A stretch of 60,172 nt of DNA from Methyloceanibacter sp. (GCA_030064755.1 JASJEH010000005.1:1-60172), one strand, 5' to 3'. Positions 1 through 8,392 are shown, counted from the stretch's first letter. Notes: generated by a model from the letters alone, not told the origin. Numbers and translations: made by a program.

Positions 1-1070
1 TAATTGTAAATGGTCCTGAACACGGCGGCGGCGGACGCTTGGGAACGTCCGGGTTCCAGGATCAGCGATAGCGGGCTTTGAAGGTAAGAGTATTGGACGG
101 CAACCGTCGCGATATCGCCGTCATGCATGTATTCCAGCGGTGCGATGCTGTTGTTGTCGACCCATCCCGTGCCTGTCGGTGTTGCAATGACCATTGAGGA
201 GCGCGAAAAAGCGTCCATCTCGATAAGATCAGCGAGTGCTTTCTGAGCCTGCTGCTCGGGCGAGTCTGCAGAACGAAGTCCTGCGTAAACGCGGATCGGT
301 TCAAGAGCCGTCCGTCCGGTGAAGGCCTCGATGTCGGCCTTTCTCGGACCCTCGGTAACGAACCGCTTCCCGGCTCGACCGAGACCCTGCCATTCAATCA
401 GAGAACCGGGACCTCACGATCGCGTAACCTCGGTTGGGATAGAGGCGCCGGACGGATCCGCAATGTCCACCAACGCTTGCGCGCGGTCGATCGCTCCGAT
501 CACGGCGCTGACCAGCGTGCCGTTGACAAGCGTGACAAGAAGCACCGCGAAAGCCAACGCGCCCAGCAGTGCCGCGATCCTTCTCGGTACCCAGCCATAC
601 ACAAGGGCAGACGCTGCCCGGGTTCCGGCAATCACCAAGCGAGAGAGAAGCATCAATATAGCGGCGACAACGACCGCGATCAGGACCACCTGCAGCAGAT
701 TTGTGGCCTCGGTCGGCGGCATGTTTAAACGAGATCGGACCTCGTCCTGCCACGCAGCAGCTTGCGGGATGTAGATGATGGCGGCGATCGCACAGGCCAC
801 AGCCAAGCTAACATTCACAACCCGCCACCACGCCCGTGGAACTTCCGGGAGCTCAAGGTAGCGCCATAACGTCAGGCTGCCGTATCCGATCACATACCCA
901 ATAAAGAACGCTATGCCGCCGAGCAGCCCCTGAAAGAGAGGCGGACGCGGCACAAGCGATGGGGTGAACGTCAGTATGAAGAACAACAGACCGAGGAAGA
1001 CCCCGGTTAGCGACGGTAGCCACCAAGGGGTCGCATCAGAATCTTTGTTGGTTTCTTTGCCTGTACTCAT
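1..1070 (-). pseudogene. alpha/beta hydrolase (Abhydrolase_9 type), interrupted by in-frame TGA; 3' end outside window
   Basis: Reads from ATG at 1070 (an ATG at 1106 is also in frame) toward the window start. The first ~218 residues contain about four membrane spans and match the N-terminal membrane domain of the Abhydrolase_9 family. A TGA at 414-416 stops the frame, yet the same frame continues without another stop to position 3 and encodes the family's hydrolase domain start (GPGSLIEWQGLGRAGKRFV, then EAFTGRTALEPIRVYAGL). Family members usually have Gly at the stop position (SGGPGS), so one GGA-to-TGA change explains it. The catalytic Ser lies beyond the window. It is last in a minus-strand set with the HlyD gene, 155 bases downstream of it. 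Could be a pseudogene, a readthrough gene, or a sequencing error. Confidence 0.75.
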
Positions 1071-1225
1071 GCGCGAGAGTGTTCCCAACCTCGGTCGCCA
1101 TGGCAAGAGCAGGTAATGCCTCGGCCGAGTCGATGGCAGACCGAGAGAGCAGGCGGCTTTCCGATTTGCGAAACGGGAAGCGTTGCTGTGGCCTCGGCGG
1201 CTCTTCCCTGCGCCGTTGTTCGTTG

Positions 1226-2458
1226 TTAGCCCCCGAACACAACTGCGCGGATAGGCAGCATAAGGGCTTGCGCGCGAATGACGATGGCGTTCGCAATGCC
1301 CATACCGTCAACGATCCGCGCCACGAACGCGCGGAGTCCCGTGATCTTGCCCACCCCAATCTCTTTGGCGCGACTGGTGTAGGCGACTCCACTGCAGATG
1401 CTTCCGCGCGGAAGCGCGTTGGCCTGACTGTCTTTGAAGACCGGCTCAAGAAACGTCAGAATCGTTCCCGGCCGTGCTCTCTCGTCGACGTCCAGAAGCT
1501 GATCGGTCGGCCGGACCTGCCCGCTGGCGATGACGTTCTGAACGTCGGTGATGACCATCGGAATAACGGTAAGAGGTTTGGACGAGCAGGTGATCTCTGT
1601 GATCATGCCTACGTGCAGGACTTGGGCAGATATCTGCCCGAAGGTGGCGAGAACCACGGGACCGTCGGACGCCCTCGGAACCAAAATGCCCGCGGGGCGG
1701 AGGATCGGGTTGACGATGTCGCCGCGCCGCAGAACGAATTGCTTCACCGTGCCGTCGACCCCCGCGAAGACGGTCGCCTTTTGGATTTCCGTCTCCGCCT
1801 CTGCGAGGGCCGCTTCGGCGCTTGCGCGCTGTGCGGGCAAGCTGGCCGAGATCTGCGCTTCGACCACTTGGCGTTTTGCAAGGGCTGCGTCCAGCGCGCC
1901 CCGCCGGCTCTCCGCCGTTGCGCCAAGACTAACCAACTCCTGCGCTGAAACGACCTGCGGGTTCCGCTCGTAAAGCTCTTCCCGGCGCTTCAATTCATCC
2001 TGCGCCTCCCGCAAGGCGCCTTCTGCAACAATAATGTTTCCCTTGGCGACGCTGAGTTCGGATTGAGCTTGCTTCATCGCCGCGTCCACCTCGGCTATGC
2101 GCCGCCGCGCTGTCTCGGCCGCCGCGCGCTGCCGGCTTGTGTCGAGCCGAAAAATCGGATCGCCCGCCTTCACGTCCTGATTGTTGCTGACATAGACCTC
2201 TTCGACCCGGCCCGGACGGTCAGAAATGATTGAGACCGTGCGAAAACCGACAAGGACATTCGAAGCAATCGGGTGGAAGTAGAAGATGACGGTGACGAGC
2301 GTGATGGTCAGGACGGCGCATGCGGTTATCCCCCAACGAAGCTCATACCAGAAATTATAGAGCGTGATCTCTTCGCCAAACCGCTTGCCCTGGCCGTAAC
2401 GCCGATAGAGATAGTCAGGCAGGATCGTAACGAGAAAGCTGAAAACAAGTTCAATCAT
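1226..2458 (-). CDS. HlyD/EmrA-type membrane fusion protein
   Basis: 410 residues. Residues 1-43 form a segment (ILPDYLYRRYGQGKR, then YNFWYELRWG) shared with the next gene upstream. A membrane span follows at about 44-62, then a lipoyl-like half motif (VEEVYVSNNQDVKAGDPIF), a long Ala/Glu/Arg-rich coiled coil at about 105-230, and a beta-barrel region with VDGTVKQFVLRRGDIV. This is the architecture of periplasmic adaptor proteins of multidrug or type I export systems. No ABC, MFS or RND partner and no outer membrane channel lies beside it. It starts 3 bases after the stop of the preceding gene and is probably co-transcribed with the channel, the small membrane protein and the hydrolase. The substrate is unknown. 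Confidence 0.85.
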   Translation of the reverse strand: MIELVFSFLVTILPDYLYRRYGQGKRFGEEITLYNFWYELRWGITACAVLTITLVTVIFYFHPIASNVLVGFRTVSIISDRPGRVEEVYVSNNQDVKAGDPIFRLDTSRQRAAAETARRRIAEVDAAMKQAQSELSVAKGNIIVAEGALREAQDELKRREELYERNPQVVSAQELVSLGATAESRRGALDAALAKRQVVEAQISASLPAQRASAEAALAEAETEIQKATVFAGVDGTVKQFVLRRGDIVNPILRPAGILVPRASDGPVVLATFGQISAQVLHVGMITEITCSSKPLTVIPMVITDVQNVIASGQVRPTDQLLDVDERARPGTILTFLEPVFKDSQANALPRGSICSGVAYTSRAKEIGVGKITGLRAFVARIVDGMGIANAIVIRAQALMLPIRAVVFGG

Positions 2459-2461
2459 GGA

Positions 2462-3013
2462 TCACGTCTTTGTCTCAGCGCTTTTCGACAGCGCTTTGGC
2501 CATATCCTTCAGCGGCGTCACAAAATCGGGAAACCGAATAGATGCCAGAATGAGCCCAGCGACCCAGTAGATATTGTTGAAGGTGAAAAGCGAGATGAGG
2601 CCAAGGATGCCGACGATCTGCAACTGTACCTTCGTGGCGCCCCTGGCCAGGCGATCAGGCCACGCCTGAATTCGAAAATACAAGAGCCCAAGTCCCAGAA
2701 CGACCAGTACCAGCGACAATGCCACTACTACGAGGAGCCCGTCAGTGTGTCCTGGAGCGGTGACAAAGAATGGTAACGCGTCGATCGAGACGCTCTGATT
2801 CATGACGTCCATCTTTGTCGATCCACGCTCACTACCCCCATCCAGCAGAATCAGAACCAGTGTAAGAACGGCACATGATAAGAGTCCCCATCGTAGCTCA
2901 TACCAGAAGTTATAGAAGGTGATCTCTTTGCCGGGCCGCTTTCCTTGTCCATAACGCCTGAAAAGATAGTCAGGCAGGATCGTGACGAGCGCGCTGAAGA
3001 GAAACTGAATCAT
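2462..3013 (-). CDS. membrane protein sharing its N-terminal segment with the adjacent HlyD protein
   Basis: 183 residues, not recognised as a named family. Residues 1-43 match the N-terminus of the downstream HlyD protein at 35 of 43 positions, and the DNA is also similar, so a local duplication is likely. Two further hydrophobic stretches lie at about 90-115 and 130-165, separated by a polar part. The ATG at 3013 has a GGGGGA ribosome site, and only 3 bases separate it from the channel gene's stop. Position and shared segment suggest it works with the HlyD protein in one membrane assembly; that is inference. Confidence 0.7.
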   Translation of the reverse strand: MIQFLFSALVTILPDYLFRRYGQGKRPGKEITFYNFWYELRWGLLSCAVLTLVLILLDGGSERGSTKMDVMNQSVSIDALPFFVTAPGHTDGLLVVVALSLVLVVLGLGLLYFRIQAWPDRLARGATKVQLQIVGILGLISLFTFNNIYWVAGLILASIRFPDFVTPLKDMAKALSKSAETKT

Positions 3014-3016
3014 CTA

Positions 3017-3742
3017 TCAATCCCCCGTCGAATGGGCTGGCGCCAAATCTGATTTGGATCTGTTATCGCCACTATTGCCACTCGAGACGTGCAGTGCCAC
3101 AAGCCTGGCGATGATAACGGCGATGTAGAGCGTCCCCACAGCACCCTCCAATGCGACAAGCGGCCGGATCAGACTTGAGACTGGCACGATATCGCCAAAG
3201 CCCAAGGTCGTCAGCGTCACCAAACTGAAGTAGAGGAAGGCGTCGCCTAGTGCGTCCGAAGCGGACGCGCTGGGGACGCCTGAAAACGACCCCGGGCTGC
3301 TGAGCTCGATGACTTCGTAGACGCTCGCGAACACAACGGCGACCAGGAGATACGCCACGATCGATTTGGTGATCGCGCCGTCAGTTGCACCGCGCGTGCC
3401 GAAGAGTTCACTCAAAACGATCGTCACGACTAGCGCCATCCAAGCGGCAGTCAAAGCAGCCGCGATGATCTCCAGCTCAACCCCGCCCCAGAGTAGCGCA
3501 CTCCACCGCGCTAGAAATGTCATGACCGTCAGCGCGAGGAATGGTCGCCAACGGGCGTCGTTCCGGGTCACGGAGTATGCACCCGCGATAATGACCGCGT
3601 CGAAGAGCACCTCAACCAGCACCCTAGATCCTGTCGCGGTTGCGGCGGGCGCAAAGACGATCAGGAGACAAAGCACCAGTAGCAATACCGCATACTTGGG
3701 GAGTCTGTTTCTGTGTACCGAAGGCCGAGAATGATCTGTCAT
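3017..3742 (-). CDS. potassium channel family protein (Ion_trans_2)
   Basis: About 241 residues from ATG 3742, which has a good AAGGGAG ribosome site; an in-frame start at 3808 is less likely. Several hydrophobic spans precede a pore region with TLTTLGFGDIVPVS, the K+ selectivity filter (TxGFGD), followed by a last membrane helix and a short polar tail. No RCK or cyclic-nucleotide domain follows, so gating is not evident. It is first in a run of four minus-strand genes spaced by 3 bases (channel, small membrane protein, HlyD) and then 155 bases (hydrolase). Confidence 0.85.
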   Translation of the reverse strand: MTDHSRPSVHRNRLPKYAVLLLVLCLLIVFAPAATATGSRVLVEVLFDAVIIAGAYSVTRNDARWRPFLALTVMTFLARWSALLWGGVELEIIAAALTAAWMALVVTIVLSELFGTRGATDGAITKSIVAYLLVAVVFASVYEVIELSSPGSFSGVPSASASDALGDAFLYFSLVTLTTLGFGDIVPVSSLIRPLVALEGAVGTLYIAVIIARLVALHVSSGNSGDNRSKSDLAPAHSTGD

Positions 3743-3925
3743 TGCGTGCTCCCTTGACGCGATACGGCCAGAGTAGCCGTTGCGCTCTAGTTCATGAATC
3801 GCTTTCACAATGCGACGGTTGGCAGGATGATACGGGAGAGACGAATTTGCGACGACCGTATAGTTTTTCGAGTCTATCTTGAACTTCGAGATTAGGTCGG
3901 ATTCGAAAGACCGGGGGACAATCTG

Positions 3926-5044
3926 ATGACGGACTTAGGAGAGGTGCCGAGCCATTCGGCTGATGCCGACGGCCAAGCGCGAGACATGCACGAGCGGCCC
4001 CTAACCAAAGCATTCTTGGTTGCCGGTCTCATACTCTTCGCCGTCGTACTGGTTGCCTATGGCTCCAACGTACTTATTCCGCTGGCGGTGGCGCTTCTCG
4101 TTTGGTTCTTCATCAACGCGCTGGCAAAAGCCTACCGGAGACTCTGGTCGAGATGGTTCGGACCCATGACCCACCTGTCGATCGTCTTGGCTCTTCTGAC
4201 GATGATTGCCGCTAGCCTCTTTGCGCTCGAAGTGGTGATCAGCAATGTCAGCACCATGAGCGCTAGCTCAGCAGACTTCGAGCGAAGCCTGACCGTACTT
4301 CTCGACAAACTTGCTACAGCTACTGGGGTGGATCGAGAGGAACTATTGGATGAGGTTCTCGGCCAGTTCGGCTTGGGACAGCTGCTCAGCTCCATCGTGT
4401 CTGCGACGACAAGTTTCGCCAACAGCTTTGCCGTCGTCTTCATCTACGTCATTTTCTTGCTCGTCGAGCAAAAGTTCTTCGACGTGAAGCTAAATGCCAT
4501 CGTGCGCGATGAGAAGCGCCGCGAACAGGTGCGCGGGATTTTGGAGCGTATTGGCCATGATGTTCAGAGTTATCTTTGGATCATGGCGTTTGTCAGCATC
4601 TTGACCGCTGGGCTGTCATACCTCGTTATGATCCTTATTGGCGTGAACAATGCGGCTTTTTGGGCATTTCTAATCTTTATGCTGAACTTCATACCAACGA
4701 TTGGTTCCATTATCGGAACTGCGCTGCCTGCGCTCTATGGTTTGTTGCAATTTGGAGAGGTTGGCCCGTTTCTGCTTCTGCTAGCGGCAATTGGCACGAT
4801 CCAGTTTTTAGTAGGCAATGTGCTACAGCCGCGGTTATCTGCGAAGACACTCAACCTCAGCCAATTTGTCGTCATCCTGTCGTTGTTCGTTTGGGGTTCG
4901 ATGTGGGGCATAGCAGGAATGTTCCTTGCTGTGCCTATCACGGTGATCCTTATGATCGTGCTGTCCAACTTCCCGTCTACGAGGCCCGTGGCCGCCCTGC
5001 TATCGGAAACCGGCGACGTCGACGCAGATCAGATTGACGATTGA
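3926..5044 (+). CDS. AI-2E family transporter (UPF0118)
   Basis: 372 residues with about eight membrane helices. Two N-terminal helices (LVAGLILFAVVLVAYGS, PLAVALLVWFFINALAK) are followed by a periplasmic-type segment at about 105-160 and the C-terminal cluster of helices containing LNFIPTIGSIIG and GNVLQPRLSAKTLNLS, which are typical of PF01594. Members export or exchange small molecules or ions (AI-2 in TqsA, Na+/H+ in others), so the substrate cannot be assigned. The ATG is preceded by GGGGGA. It is divergent from the channel operon with about 180 bases between starts. Confidence 0.88.
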   Translation: MTDLGEVPSHSADADGQARDMHERPLTKAFLVAGLILFAVVLVAYGSNVLIPLAVALLVWFFINALAKAYRRLWSRWFGPMTHLSIVLALLTMIAASLFALEVVISNVSTMSASSADFERSLTVLLDKLATATGVDREELLDEVLGQFGLGQLLSSIVSATTSFANSFAVVFIYVIFLLVEQKFFDVKLNAIVRDEKRREQVRGILERIGHDVQSYLWIMAFVSILTAGLSYLVMILIGVNNAAFWAFLIFMLNFIPTIGSIIGTALPALYGLLQFGEVGPFLLLLAAIGTIQFLVGNVLQPRLSAKTLNLSQFVVILSLFVWGSMWGIAGMFLAVPITVILMIVLSNFPSTRPVAALLSETGDVDADQIDD

Positions 5045-5062
5045 GCTGCGAACGCACACAAA

Positions 5063-5095
5063 CAAAAAAAGCCCCGGCGCTCGAACACCGGGACT
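5063..5095 (-). terminator. Rho-independent terminator of the PepSY-like gene
   Basis: On the minus strand CCCGG, a 10-base loop and CCGGG are followed by a run of seven T. It lies about 50 bases beyond the stop of the minus-strand gene at 5144 and also sits just after the stop of the AI-2E gene on the other strand. Confidence 0.75.
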
Positions 5096-5143
5096 TCGAA
5101 TAGCACTAAGCTTTCGTCGCGAAAGACAGGAGGCTGGCCGCGC

Positions 5144-5401
5144 CTAGTCCTCTTTGACCTTGTTGAGCACCTTAAAGTCCTTATCGAGATAGATCTCGTA
5201 CTTGACCCGATCACAAATGACGTCGTCGGCTTCGTACCACTTGCCTTCCGCCTCTATATCCGTGTCGGCGACGGTGCAACCCATTGCCTTGATGGCAGTC
5301 TGTACGCCTTCTATTTCCTGTTCCGTCAATGCCCCGTCCTCGGCGGAGACAGATGCCGCGGTAAAGAACGTGAGAGCGAAAGCCGTCGCGAATACGCGCA
5401 T
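5144..5401 (-). CDS. small secreted PepSY-like protein
   Basis: 85 residues from ATG 5401, which has an AAGGA site. Residues 1-20 are a signal peptide (RVFATAFALTFFTAASVSA). The mature part (ALTEQEIEGVQTAIKAMGC, then WYEADDVICDRVKYEIYLD) has the alpha-plus-beta pattern of PepSY-like domains that end in a strand reading out a Lys/Asp-rich tail. Two Cys could form a disulfide in the periplasm. Such proteins are often inhibitors or calcium-binding modulators, but the role here is not known. It has its own terminator. Confidence 0.75.
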   Translation of the reverse strand: MRVFATAFALTFFTAASVSAEDGALTEQEIEGVQTAIKAMGCTVADTDIEAEGKWYEADDVICDRVKYEIYLDKDFKVLNKVKED

Positions 5402-5605
5402 TTTTGGTGATCCTTCAAGCATGTGGTTGTCCAGAGCAGCAACACCTAGCAGTTCTGTCTGGCTCGCCATGATCGTGATTTCCGTCGAACGTCCGCACGT
5501 GCCTGACATGGAGGTAGTCGGTCTCAGGGGTCCTGCAACAGTCGCAGAGAAAACCGATTAAGGCGATGGTGGATTTCGATCCGTGGGCTTCCGAGTGTCT
5601 TAAGC

Positions 5606-5791
5606 CTACATTGTGCTTACGAGGCTGAGGCTGATCCGTTCCAACAGCACTGTCAGAGTCTCAACTTTTAGGGTCAACGCCGCAAATGCAAGCGTCATCA
5701 GAGCAGCTGGGATCAGGATGCTGCGGGTCAACTCTGGCGAGTTCGTGCGCGTCTCGGGGCTTCTTCGGCCTGCAAGAGGATGATGCATCAT
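5606..5791 (-). CDS. small single-span membrane protein, hypothetical
   Basis: 61 residues from ATG 5791 (a second ATG follows at once). AAAGGA lies 6-7 bases upstream. Residues about 24-44 (RSILIPAALMTLAFAALTLK) form one hydrophobic helix with a basic N-terminal side, which suggests an inner membrane protein with its N-terminus in the cytoplasm. The frame stays open upstream to an ATG at 6019, which would give 137 residues, but that start has no ribosome site and the extension crosses a terminator-like hairpin. No family was recognised. Confidence 0.45.
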   Translation of the reverse strand: MMHHPLAGRRSPETRTNSPELTRSILIPAALMTLAFAALTLKVETLTVLLERISLSLVSTM

Positions 5792-6231
5792 CAACAGTCC
5801 TTTTTTGAACCTGCTTATGAAACGCACTAGCATCTTGGTTGGATCATCGCTCCGTCCAAAAAACTGAGCCTCCGGCCAGGGATTGGAACCGGAGGCATTG
5901 CTCCCAAACAGATCGCTTAACGACCGAGCTGCGTCTAGTCCGCAACCGGTGGTGCGAATATGCATATCGAGCCTTTGCAAGGGTTGTCGCCAAGCCGCTT
6001 GATTAAGACGAAATTCCATTTTTCAGTGCAGCAGTCGCTTACTGATACCTGGCTGACCGCGGCACCTGAACTGAGAATGTCTGCTTGCAGGCGCGAAGCA
6101 GATGTTGCTCTTCAGCGCTACGACGGCCGGCGTCGCGGCGTCTCTGGTGCAAGTCCAGTACTGTCCACCATTTCGAAGTCTCATACGTACAGGTTTCATA
6201 GAACACTGATAGTTGAGAGTTTCTGCCCGAT
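5792..6231. other. 440-base intergenic stretch
   Basis: It contains a minus-strand terminator hairpin at 5858-5896, with no clear gene feeding it, and the weak upstream region of the DUF3429 gene. Open frames here look like chance. A tRNA-like string near 6146-6171 does not fold as a tRNA. No other feature was seen. Confidence 0.5.
5858..5896 (-). terminator. orphan Rho-independent terminator or attenuator
   Basis: Minus strand: GCCTCCGG, a 13-base loop and CCGGAGGC, then TCAGTTTTTT. The eight-pair stem plus T run is a convincing terminator. No coding gene ends just upstream of it on this strand. It may end a short untranslated transcript or act as a leader attenuator for the small membrane protein starting at 5791. 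Confidence 0.6.
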
Positions 6232-6690
6232 ATGAACACAACGATTCCCGAAGACCCGAAACCGCAAGTCCCCGCCCCAGCCATCGTTCTCGGTACGGCA
6301 GGCTTGCTACCGTTCCTCTTCCTGACGGGGCTCTGGCTGACAGGCGCCGACACGATAGCCACGGTCGCGCGTCAGGCCTTGCTCGCCTACAGCATCGCAA
6401 TCCTGTCGTTCTTGGGCGCGGTACACTGGGGTCTGGCCATGACCGCCGCGCCCGGCGAACAGCCTTGGCGCCGGTACTTCGTCAGTGTCCTCCCGGCCCT
6501 CGCTGCGACAGCCACGGCTTTCATTGGCGGCGGACTTCAATTCCTCTGGCTCGCCGCCTGTCTCTTTGGTCTCTTGCTCTATGATCTCTATGCCGTGAAG
6601 CAGGGAGAAGCTCCCGATTGGTACCCGCGTCTGCGCTGGCCGCTCACTATCGCCGTTTGCGTATGCCTTATGGCCGCCGCTCTGCGTTGA
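6232..6690 (+). CDS. DUF3429 family membrane protein
   Basis: 152 residues with four to five predicted membrane helices: AIVLGTAGLLPFLFLTGL, then ALLAYSIAILSFLGAVHWGLA, then a pair around 85-120 and a last helix at the C-terminus. The SFLGAVHWGLA motif, followed by a basic loop and VLPAL, is the hallmark of DUF3429. The biochemical role of the family is unknown. A proper ribosome site is not evident; GAGAG lies about 15 bases upstream. Confidence 0.88.
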   Translation: MNTTIPEDPKPQVPAPAIVLGTAGLLPFLFLTGLWLTGADTIATVARQALLAYSIAILSFLGAVHWGLAMTAAPGEQPWRRYFVSVLPALAATATAFIGGGLQFLWLAACLFGLLLYDLYAVKQGEAPDWYPRLRWPLTIAVCVCLMAAALR

Positions 6691-6735
6691 GCTGCGAACC
6701 GCCTCGGCTCCGCGCCTCGAAGATCCAACGCAGAG

Positions 6736-7197
6736 TCACTGCTTCCGCGTAAGGCGGACGCGAAAGATCGTCGCTTCGTGGTGGCCCTGCTCGTGATAGA
6801 TACCTTCCATCACGTTGTCGCCGACAACATCCAACTCGAACGTGCCGTTGTCGCGGGTCTCAAGCAGGGTTACATCGGTCCGGTTGAAGTTGAAGACACC
6901 GACAAGCGTCTCGTCTCCACCCCGGACGGTTTCGCCGGCTACATCTGGCTGGCCAGCATGCCCCGGCTGGAGCTTCCACGTGTGTGTTGCAAAGATGAAC
7001 TCGTCCTCTTGGCGGCTGACCACCATCACCATACTGGCCTCGCCCGTTTTTATGCCGTCTTCATGATAGACGAGCGTCTTGTAGGTCCCATGCCACTCGC
7101 CGACGAGATTTGGAAAACCCGCGGCAGAGGCGGAAACCAAGACAGCTCCCATCTGCAGGACGACAAACGCGAGTAGTCCGGTGGCGACCTTCTTCAT
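6736..7197 (-). CDS. exported hypothetical protein (beta-rich)
   Basis: 153 residues from ATG 7197, preceded by AGAAAGG. Residues 1-24 form a signal peptide ending in SASA. The mature part begins with FPNLVGEWHGTYKTLVYHED and alternates short strands (MVMVVSRQEDEFIFATHTWK, GTFELDVVGDNVMEGIYHE), a lipocalin-like beta-barrel pattern; the WxG near the mature start would fit such a fold. No Cys after the signal peptide. The function is not known. A longer frame upstream is open by chance only. Confidence 0.7.
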   Translation of the reverse strand: MKKVATGLLAFVVLQMGAVLVSASAAGFPNLVGEWHGTYKTLVYHEDGIKTGEASMVMVVSRQEDEFIFATHTWKLQPGHAGQPDVAGETVRGGDETLVGVFNFNRTDVTLLETRDNGTFELDVVGDNVMEGIYHEQGHHEATIFRVRLTRKQ

Positions 7198-7325
7198 GCC
7201 CGGGCCTTTCTGAAGACGTGCTGTATCTGAGAACCCTCTAGCCAAAGGCCGAACACGGCGGCCGAGGCGAACTGTTCGAGCCCAGACCGCCACCGCAGCG
7301 GGTACCCGCCGCGAGTCGATGGGTC

Positions 7326-7400
7326 TTAGTCGAGAATAGCGACCAATAGGGCTACGACGCTGATGGCGATCGCGATATAGGAAAGCTGTTCCGAACTCAT
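7326..7400 (-). CDS. 24-residue single-span membrane microprotein
   Basis: ATG at 7400 with a strong AGGAGAAG ribosome site five bases upstream, TAA at 7326-7328. The product is a short polar N-terminus (MSSEQLSY), then an unbroken hydrophobic helix (IAIAISVVALLVAILD). This is the shape of small inner membrane regulators. It lies upstream of the exported protein at 6736-7197 on the same strand, with a perfect 12-base palindrome (GCGGGTACCCGC, 7298-7309) between them. No name can be assigned. Confidence 0.6.
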   Translation of the reverse strand: MSSEQLSYIAIAISVVALLVAILD

Positions 7401-7508
7401 CAGTCTTCTCCTGCAAATGACCGTTGTCGACGTTAGCGCGGCAACACTACATTCGTCAAAGCAGGCGACGGGCTGATCGCCTCTGCCACAACGCCCGGAC
7501 AAGCACCT

Positions 7509-8141
7509 TTAGCACGCCCGCGTCTCCGAGCCCCCACAGCTCTGCCAAGCGACCCCTGGCGCCAGCTTGTAGCTCCAAGGAAGACCCGCGTTACGCCAGC
7601 CATTCTTGGCCCTGGTTCCGTCGGCGGCCTTGTCGCCCTCAAAGCCTTCAACGAGATTCCATACATTCGTGAAGCCGGCGGCGGCGAGCTTGCGGGCCGC
7701 CACGGCCGAGCGCGAACCGGAGCGGCAACTGACAAAGATTGGATCCGACTTCGTCTTGCCCTGCGCCGCGACGAACGCATCAACGTCGGCAACAAAACCA
7801 TCATTGGTGACCATGCTGTACTGCCGGGTCTCAGGGTCTACCTCATGCGTCGTCAGGCCAACGGGGATAATCTTGTCGACACCTTCGGCATGTCCGACAA
7901 AGGTAACCTCGATCGGATCACGCACATCGATGAAAAGGATATCGGGGTTTTCGCTCAAGGCCCGGTGCGCCTCTTTCGGTGTGAGATAAAGCCCCAGCGG
8001 TGTCGCCTTGGCCGGCTTGACTGTCGCCGGATCGATGTCCGACCGGATTGACGCCGGATCGGACATGGCCGTCGGTGCGCCGAGCGCCACGAAGCTAAGG
8101 CTGGCGCCAATCAGAATCTGTCGAAGAACTTTGTGCGACAT
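7509..8141 (-). CDS. periplasmic rhodanese-like protein
   Basis: 210 residues. The N-terminal signal peptide (residues 1-27) implies export. The rhodanese domain runs from about 52 to 192: LYLTPKEAHRALSE, LFIDVRDPIEVTF, the active loop VSCRSGSRS with catalytic Cys139, and VWNLVEGFEGD. The C-terminal tail has a further pair, Cys202 and Cys210. Periplasmic single-domain rhodaneses move sulfane sulfur or act in redox sensing; the substrate is not evident. It is divergent from the small protein at 8393. Confidence 0.85.
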   Translation of the reverse strand: MSHKVLRQILIGASLSFVALGAPTAMSDPASIRSDIDPATVKPAKATPLGLYLTPKEAHRALSENPDILFIDVRDPIEVTFVGHAEGVDKIIPVGLTTHEVDPETRQYSMVTNDGFVADVDAFVAAQGKTKSDPIFVSCRSGSRSAVAARKLAAAGFTNVWNLVEGFEGDKAADGTRAKNGWRNAGLPWSYKLAPGVAWQSCGGSETRAC

Positions 8142-8265
8142 ATCCTGTCTCCTCGTGAGGCTGGCGGCGAAGCGCCAGCAGATTGACTGTCTCTATAGCA
8201 GCCCGGCTCTGCTCCCTCGGTGACATGGGTCACAAATCGGCGCGTAGGAAGCAAAAACGTACTCC

Positions 8266-8279
8266 CCCTATATATAGGG
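8266..8279. promoter_or_regulatory. perfect 14-base palindrome in a divergent promoter region
   Basis: CCCTATATATAGGG lies between the rhodanese gene (minus) and the small exported protein gene (plus). It is AT-rich at the centre within a GC-rich genome and could be a regulator site or core promoter. No factor can be named. Confidence 0.35.
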
Positions 8280-8392
8280 AATCCACCCTATCGAGACGAG
8301 AGGCGGTTCCATCTACCTTCTCCCCATCGACGAACACATGACAGCGACACCTGATCACCGCCAACCGCACCCTTTCGATGAGGAGACCCAAA

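Noticed and set aside
414..416. TGA as selenocysteine codon
   Set aside because: The family has Gly here, not Cys or Sec, and no stem-loop typical of a bacterial SECIS was seen after it.
1079..1948. Long plus-strand open frame opposite the HlyD gene
   Set aside because: It is antisense to a clear coding gene, has no ribosome site and no family resemblance. High-GC codon bias produces such frames.
6140..6175. tRNA-like string GGTGCAAGTCC followed by CCACCA
   Set aside because: No 5' acceptor arm pairs with the sequence before CCA, and no anticodon arm is found upstream.
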